DNA from: Tritrichomonas musculus
Taxonomy: Eukaryota > Parabasalia > Tritrichomonadida > Tritrichomonadidae
Assembly: GCA_039105265.1 (NCBI GenBank)
Contig: JAPFFF010000032.1
Location: forward strand, 372,001-436,000
Direction of reading: 5' to 3'
Length of the DNA stretch: 64,000 nt
The first letter of the stretch is position 1. Each line of letters starts with the position of its first letter. The notes beneath the pieces were generated by a model. That model ran no database searches. It was not told the origin of the DNA and worked only from the letters and a program-made list of their open reading frames with translations. The translations under genes and the position numbers were made by a program. Shown piece after piece: positions 59,901 to 64,000 of this stretch.

Positions 59901-60181
59901 CTCTCATCATTGGAATTTCAAATCTGAAAAGATGTAGGAAAAAAATGACGTCTGCGGAAGGTTACATTTATGTCAAATTCTTGAAATTATTTTGAATTTA
60001 ATTTTCTTAAAAATAAATAAATGAAAAAACAATATTATATTTTAAAAATATAAAATAAATGAATTTTATTTTAATACTTTAATCTCATTTTCATGTATTT
60101 TTCGTTTTTATAATTTAACCATAAAATTTGAGGCAAGACTATGGAAATTTTGAGAGTTTCAACTCTTCCCTTAAATAAATA
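56933..60181. other. Gene-free AT-rich region with foldback repeats
   Basis: No gene can be supported in 3.2 kb. A 60-codon frame at 57901-58083 (starting MNKGHITDFFSSNHYKNDEN) and a 72-codon frame at 59372-59590 have no further support. GC-rich palindromic islets occur at 57339-57420 and 59605-59630, and a 299-bp foldback at 58649-58947. Confidence 0.5.
58649..58947. repeat. 299-bp foldback element, ~105-bp arms
   Basis: 58649-58753 is inverted at 58843-58947 with roughly 80-85% identity, containing TCAAGCAAATTCGACAAATT and AATAAAAGCGATTTACAAAA in both arms. Pairing continues into the middle (AATTCCAG / CTGGAATT). There is no coding capacity and no clear target duplication. A foldback MITE is likely. 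Confidence 0.75.
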
Positions 60182-60416
60182 CAGTATCAGGAAAAACCGG
60201 GTGAATGTAGGAAAAACTCGGTGACACATTCAAAATATTCTTAAGGCTTTCAAATTTAGAATGATAATTAAAGATAGTAATTCAAATTTTGTATAGAATT
60301 AAATGATGAGGTGACTATTTGAATATAATTGAATAATAGATAGCCAAATATCTTTTGAATTTTAAAATTTTGTAAAATATATATTTTTTTTGGTTCATTT
60401 TTTATTTAACTTTAAT

Positions 60417-61844
60417 ATGGAACTTCCTCCACAACCAGTAAAACATTTTTTAAACAATGGAACAATAAGTGAACAAAATGCTTATTTTTTAGCTATGATG
60501 GACCCAAATTTTTGCCATGCTCAATCATTTACAGAACAAGTTGGTATTTTATGTTCATACATTAGAAATGATACCATAAGAATATCTTTTGAAAGGATAG
60601 GGGCTCAATTTGGTAAAACAAAACAAAGCATTGAAAAACATCTAAAAAAATATCAGTCCGAAAGAAAACCGAACGGAAGACCTTCTATTTTAACGCAAAC
60701 AGAATTGCTGAATTTAGAATTTGAAATTCGAAGATTAATTACTAATCCAACAGGTCCAATTTATTGTACATATGAAGATTTAAGCGATTTTTTATACTTT
60801 AATTATGGCAAATATATTGAACCAAATACACTTAGTCATATAATTCATAGGAAATTAGGAGATAAATATAAAACGGTTATTGGAATTCCAATGCAACAAG
60901 AAAGATTAACTATTGATTTACCAGAAATAGAAAATAATTTAATAGATTTAAGTAATAAAATAAATGGAATTCCAATACAGTTCGTTTTTAATTTAGATGA
61001 AACCGGAATGGTTGAATATGAAGATGCTCAGAAAAAGTTTGTTATCGTTCCTTTTAATTACACAAAGAAAACAGCACCATATCCGGTCAATCGAAGTGAA
61101 AAACATAGTAGCTGTTTAGTATGCATCTCAATGGAAGGTATGTTTGGAATTCCACAAATCGCAGTACAACGAGCTACTCTAGATTCTGAAATTTATGATC
61201 ACATTTCAAAGGACGTGGCTCAAGTAGTCCACACAACAGAAGGATACATAAATACTTCATCTTTTAAACATTACATGCAAACGATTTTTATTCCAGAACT
61301 TCAAAAACTCAGAAATCAATATAATTATCACGGACCTGCTATACTAATTATGGATGGACTTTTAGCACATCGAAATGCGGCTCAAACATTACATTTAAAT
61401 AATTATAATATAATTCCTCATTTTTTGCCATCACATTCTACTGACGAAACTCAACCTTTGGACTTAGGAATTTTCAGTCCTATGAAAAAGTTCTCTTCAA
61501 ATTTTAGACGAAATGATGGAAGCTCAACTCAGACAAATCAAATTCTGAAAATGATTAAATCTTGTCAGCAAGCATGCTCTTCAGTTGCATGCCAATCTGC
61601 GTTTAGATCCGCTGGCATTGTTGTTGATGTTGAAAATGTAAATGGTGAAATACGTCAAACAGCTCGCTTTGATTTTGGTCAATGCAAAAATGTTCGCTAT
61701 TACCAAGCCGATTACATTAATGAATTAATATCAAATCAACAAGCATTGTCTCCAATTCAACAAATGATTATTCAAAATAATTCTTCTCACCAAGAAAAAG
61801 AATATTTCAGAATAAAAATACCTATATTCCAAAACAACAATTGA
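60417..61844 (+). CDS. Pogo-like DDE transposase
   Basis: This 475-residue protein has an N-terminal helix-turn-helix region (ISFERIGAQFGKTKQSIEKH, then a GRPS linker and a second HTH-like part to about 160). The DDE_1 core follows: FNLDETGM (first Asp, ~195), ILIMDGLLAHRN (second Asp, ~311), and LPSHSTDETQPLDLGIFSPM (third Asp, ~348). The second-to-third spacing of about 37 and the N-L-D-E-T/Q-P-L-D phrases match the pogo/Tigger/CENP-B group of Tc1/mariner. It cuts and pastes the element by binding the CAGTA ends. The start is the first ATG; the open frame extends nine codons further only through a TTG. No breaks are seen. Confidence 0.88.
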   Translation: MELPPQPVKHFLNNGTISEQNAYFLAMMDPNFCHAQSFTEQVGILCSYIRNDTIRISFERIGAQFGKTKQSIEKHLKKYQSERKPNGRPSILTQTELLNLEFEIRRLITNPTGPIYCTYEDLSDFLYFNYGKYIEPNTLSHIIHRKLGDKYKTVIGIPMQQERLTIDLPEIENNLIDLSNKINGIPIQFVFNLDETGMVEYEDAQKKFVIVPFNYTKKTAPYPVNRSEKHSSCLVCISMEGMFGIPQIAVQRATLDSEIYDHISKDVAQVVHTTEGYINTSSFKHYMQTIFIPELQKLRNQYNYHGPAILIMDGLLAHRNAAQTLHLNNYNIIPHFLPSHSTDETQPLDLGIFSPMKKFSSNFRRNDGSSTQTNQILKMIKSCQQACSSVACQSAFRSAGIVVDVENVNGEIRQTARFDFGQCKNVRYYQADYINELISNQQALSPIQQMIIQNNSSHQEKEYFRIKIPIFQNNN

Positions 61845-63381
61845 TACTTAATATAAATAAACAACATATCTTATTTTTTTTAATATTATTTTGAAATAAT
61901 TTTAGCATCTCAATTATCTTTTTGAATATAATTTAGTAATGAACAAGCAAAATACAAAATAGCTAAATTTCGGGCACTATAATAAAAACACTAAAAGATA
62001 ATTAAACATTTTTCTTATTTAAGGGTGTACTCCACTTATTTGAGAGGTTAAATGGTCATATCATAACACTATAAAAATGCTTGATTTTGGTAAATATAAG
62101 CAATTATTTTTAAAATATTGTAATTATTGCAAACACACAAACTATAATAAGCATTTTGGGATTATGTAAAGCGAAAATCATGTGGAAATGCAGATGTAGA
62201 TATGATATCTTTAAAAATTTTAGTAAATACATTTTTATATGATTATTATTATTGTTTATTTAAATATAATAAGAAATTAAAGTTTAAATCATGAGCCCCT
62301 CTATTAAAAATAAAGATTTTAAAAAATATTAAAATATACGTTAGATAGTTATCTATTTTTAGAAGGTAATGTTAACCAAAATCATAAACGTACGAAAAAT
62401 TATAAAATCGCTGCAAACTTTTTTGTGATGAATAAAAAAAAATTAGATTCAATTTATCATATTTACCATCACTTCAACGACAAATATCACGTTCGTTCTC
62501 GTAAAACCACACAAAAAAAAGATATCAAATATTGATGCTGAAAACTTTTTTTGATAAAACTTTGTAAATCAGCATATTTTTATATTATAATTAATTTGTT
62601 ATAATTATGAGAAAATACATTAAGTAGATATTGCTGAGAAGAAAAATTTGAAAAAAAACGTATTTGCTTTATAAGTTTTTTTATAGTTTATTTAATCAAA
62701 TGTAATATTGACAAATCGATTTAATATTAATTAAAGTTTTCTTTTAGTATAAAAGAACTATTTTTCGTGCTGATGATTGTCGAAATATGATGTCAATCAG
62801 CATGTCAAAAATAATATTTTTAAGCTTACTCTCTTTACATCTCTTCTAAATTTCGCATAACTTTAATAAAAAGGTAAAAATTATGCAAAATATTAAGGCA
62901 TAAAGGTCTCTATTCAAAATAAATGATACAAAATTTTAACATCAAAATTATATTTATTTTAATAGTATCGTTCAACATTTATATATTTTTCTGCATTTAT
63001 ATCTTCGTCTTATTCAGTATTTTTAGCATCAACTTTTTTATCCTCTTCTTCATCTTTTTTTGATTCTTTTTTTTTTTCCACCATTTTTTTGTTATTAAAA
63101 ATTTAATCAAAATCTTATTTGAAATAAAATTTATCATAAATTTCTTCTTTAATTCTATTTTAATACCATCGATACATGATGAATCATATAATTTATTTAT
63201 GTAAAACGTCGTTTTGGTGTAAAAAATTCAAAATAAAATGAGACCTTTATGCCTTAATATTTTGCTTAATGATTCAAAAAGATGATTAATTCTGAATAAT
63301 CAGAAAAATTGATAATTAGGTTTTTAATTTTAACTTTTTCTATCAACGCTACATTCAATATTTTTACACCTCATAAATATT
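61845..63381. other. Non-coding 3' part of the pogo-like element
   Basis: AT-rich with no supported gene. On the minus strand a 24-codon frame (MVEKKKKESKKDEEEDKKVD...) around 63010-63085 is low-complexity and probably meaningless. Confidence 0.5.
62880..63270. repeat. Nested inverted pair, 31-bp arms
   Basis: ATTATGCAAAATATTAAGGCATAAAGGTCTC-type arms at 62880-62910 and, inverted, at 63240-63270 differ at one base. The spacer is 329 bp. It may be a small MITE inserted into the transposon tail; no unambiguous target duplication is seen. Confidence 0.75.
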
Positions 63382-63432
63382 TAAATGCGTCACCAAGTTT
63401 TTCCCACAATCACCTCGTTATTCCCGTTACTG

Positions 63433-64000
63433 TAGTTTCTAAAAAAAATATAAATTATTATAAAATTTTAACTTAAATTAATTTTTTACAACAAAATAAT
63501 TACAATTTAAATATATTTCTCTGCATTATTTCGCGATATTTATGAAATTTTTCTTGGGAGAGCAGGGCTTTCAATTTTTGGGAAATTTGGGATTCCCAAA
63601 AAGGACAATTCCTTGGAGGTTTAATAGAAAATTGTCCTTGGGAAAAATCGGTTATTTCCCCAAGAATTGAATACATGTTCTCCCAAGATTTTTTGCATAA
63701 ATATCTTTCAAATATTTACTATATATATGTAATATTATAACACAATAATTTATTAAATTTAATTTTTACACAATAAAAATATTATGTTTTAAAAATTATC
63801 TATCTTATCATATATTAAATGTTTTTTTTAAAATTAATAATTTCAATAAAATATATTTTCAAAAAGTTGAAATTATTTAAAACTTTTTCTGAGATAAAAT
63901 AAAATATAATTATACAAGTATATAATATATACATTTTAAATATTAAGTTTAAAATAATGTTTAAACAAATTATATATATTATTTATAAAATATAAAAGTA
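63433..64000. other. AT-rich end of the window
   Basis: No gene. It contains the palindromic islet at 63553-63687. Confidence 0.5.
63553..63687. repeat. 135-bp imperfect palindrome
   Basis: CTTGGGAGA at 63553 and TCTCCCAAG at 63679-63687 close the structure. Inside, AAGGACAATT/AATTGTCCTT and other short pairs continue towards the centre. It is GC-richer than its surroundings and probably an old foldback MITE. Confidence 0.6.

Larger units (their letters stand above)
60182..63432. mobile_element. Tc1/mariner (pogo-like) transposon, apparently complete
   Basis: The 3251-bp element has 51-bp inverted ends (60182-60232 and 63382-63432, about 80% identical) that begin CAGTA and share GGAAAAACT-GGTGAC motifs. 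TA lies outside both ends (60180-60181, 63433-63434), the standard target duplication. It encodes one intact DDE transposase and then a ~1.5-kb non-coding tail containing an inverted pair (62880-63270). With an open transposase and recognisable ends it may still be capable of movement, although the divergence between ends suggests it is not brand new. Confidence 0.85.

Noticed and set aside
1-64000. Spliceosomal introns with the trichomonad GTAYGT...ACTAACACACAG pattern
   Set aside because: No candidate was convincing, and all large genes are open without splicing.

Overview
The window is about 75-80% A+T, has intronless genes, many short palindromes, and protein families typical of parabasalid protists: Sel1-repeat/kinase fusions, BTB-like plus ankyrin proteins of the DUF3447 type, RCC1-like proteins, and a full-length Maverick/Polinton. 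I read it as a nuclear contig of a trichomonad, most likely Tritrichomonas-like. The genus is inference; no rRNA is present to fix it.

Layout. 0-6.3 kb: the 3' part of a Sel1-repeat gene, two small genes, and the first of three large Sel1-repeat/kinase paralogs (minus strand). 6.5-12.3 kb: a 4.2-kb non-coding element with ~147-bp inverted ends and 9-bp target duplications, sitting in the start region of a decayed hAT transposase. 12.4-16.4 kb: a large BTB-like/ankyrin gene. 17.3-22.5 kb: a small gene and Sel1-kinase paralog 2, with 22 near-identical 108-bp repeats. 22.5-33 kb: a graveyard of decayed genes (coiled-coil array, a lysine-rich gene, an ankyrin fragment, a GH2 beta-galactosidase split by nested transposons, a double UBR-box protein, unidentified fragments). 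33.1-37.3 kb: Sel1-kinase paralog 3, with 19 near-identical repeats. 37.5-39.3 kb: two pseudogenes and a tRNA-Leu(AAG). 40.5-56.9 kb: a Maverick/Polinton that looks whole, with 14 genes and nearly identical ~350-bp inverted ends. 56.9-60.2 kb: gene-free AT-rich DNA with foldback repeats. 60.2-63.4 kb: a pogo-like Tc1/mariner element with an intact transposase and TA duplications.

How the parts relate. The three Sel1-kinases share one plan: an N-terminal domain ending near a YLIKKSY motif, a divergent kinase domain in which the DFG glycine is replaced by Asp, a long Sel1 solenoid, and a conserved C-terminal ending containing EGFG. Two of them carry repeat arrays that look recently expanded and shuffled, so this is a locally duplicated, fast-evolving family. 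Much of the rest of the window is a layered record of insertions. The best resolved case is the beta-galactosidase remnant, split by a 1345-bp element flanked by 8-bp duplications, which itself contains a 678-bp mariner-like MITE.
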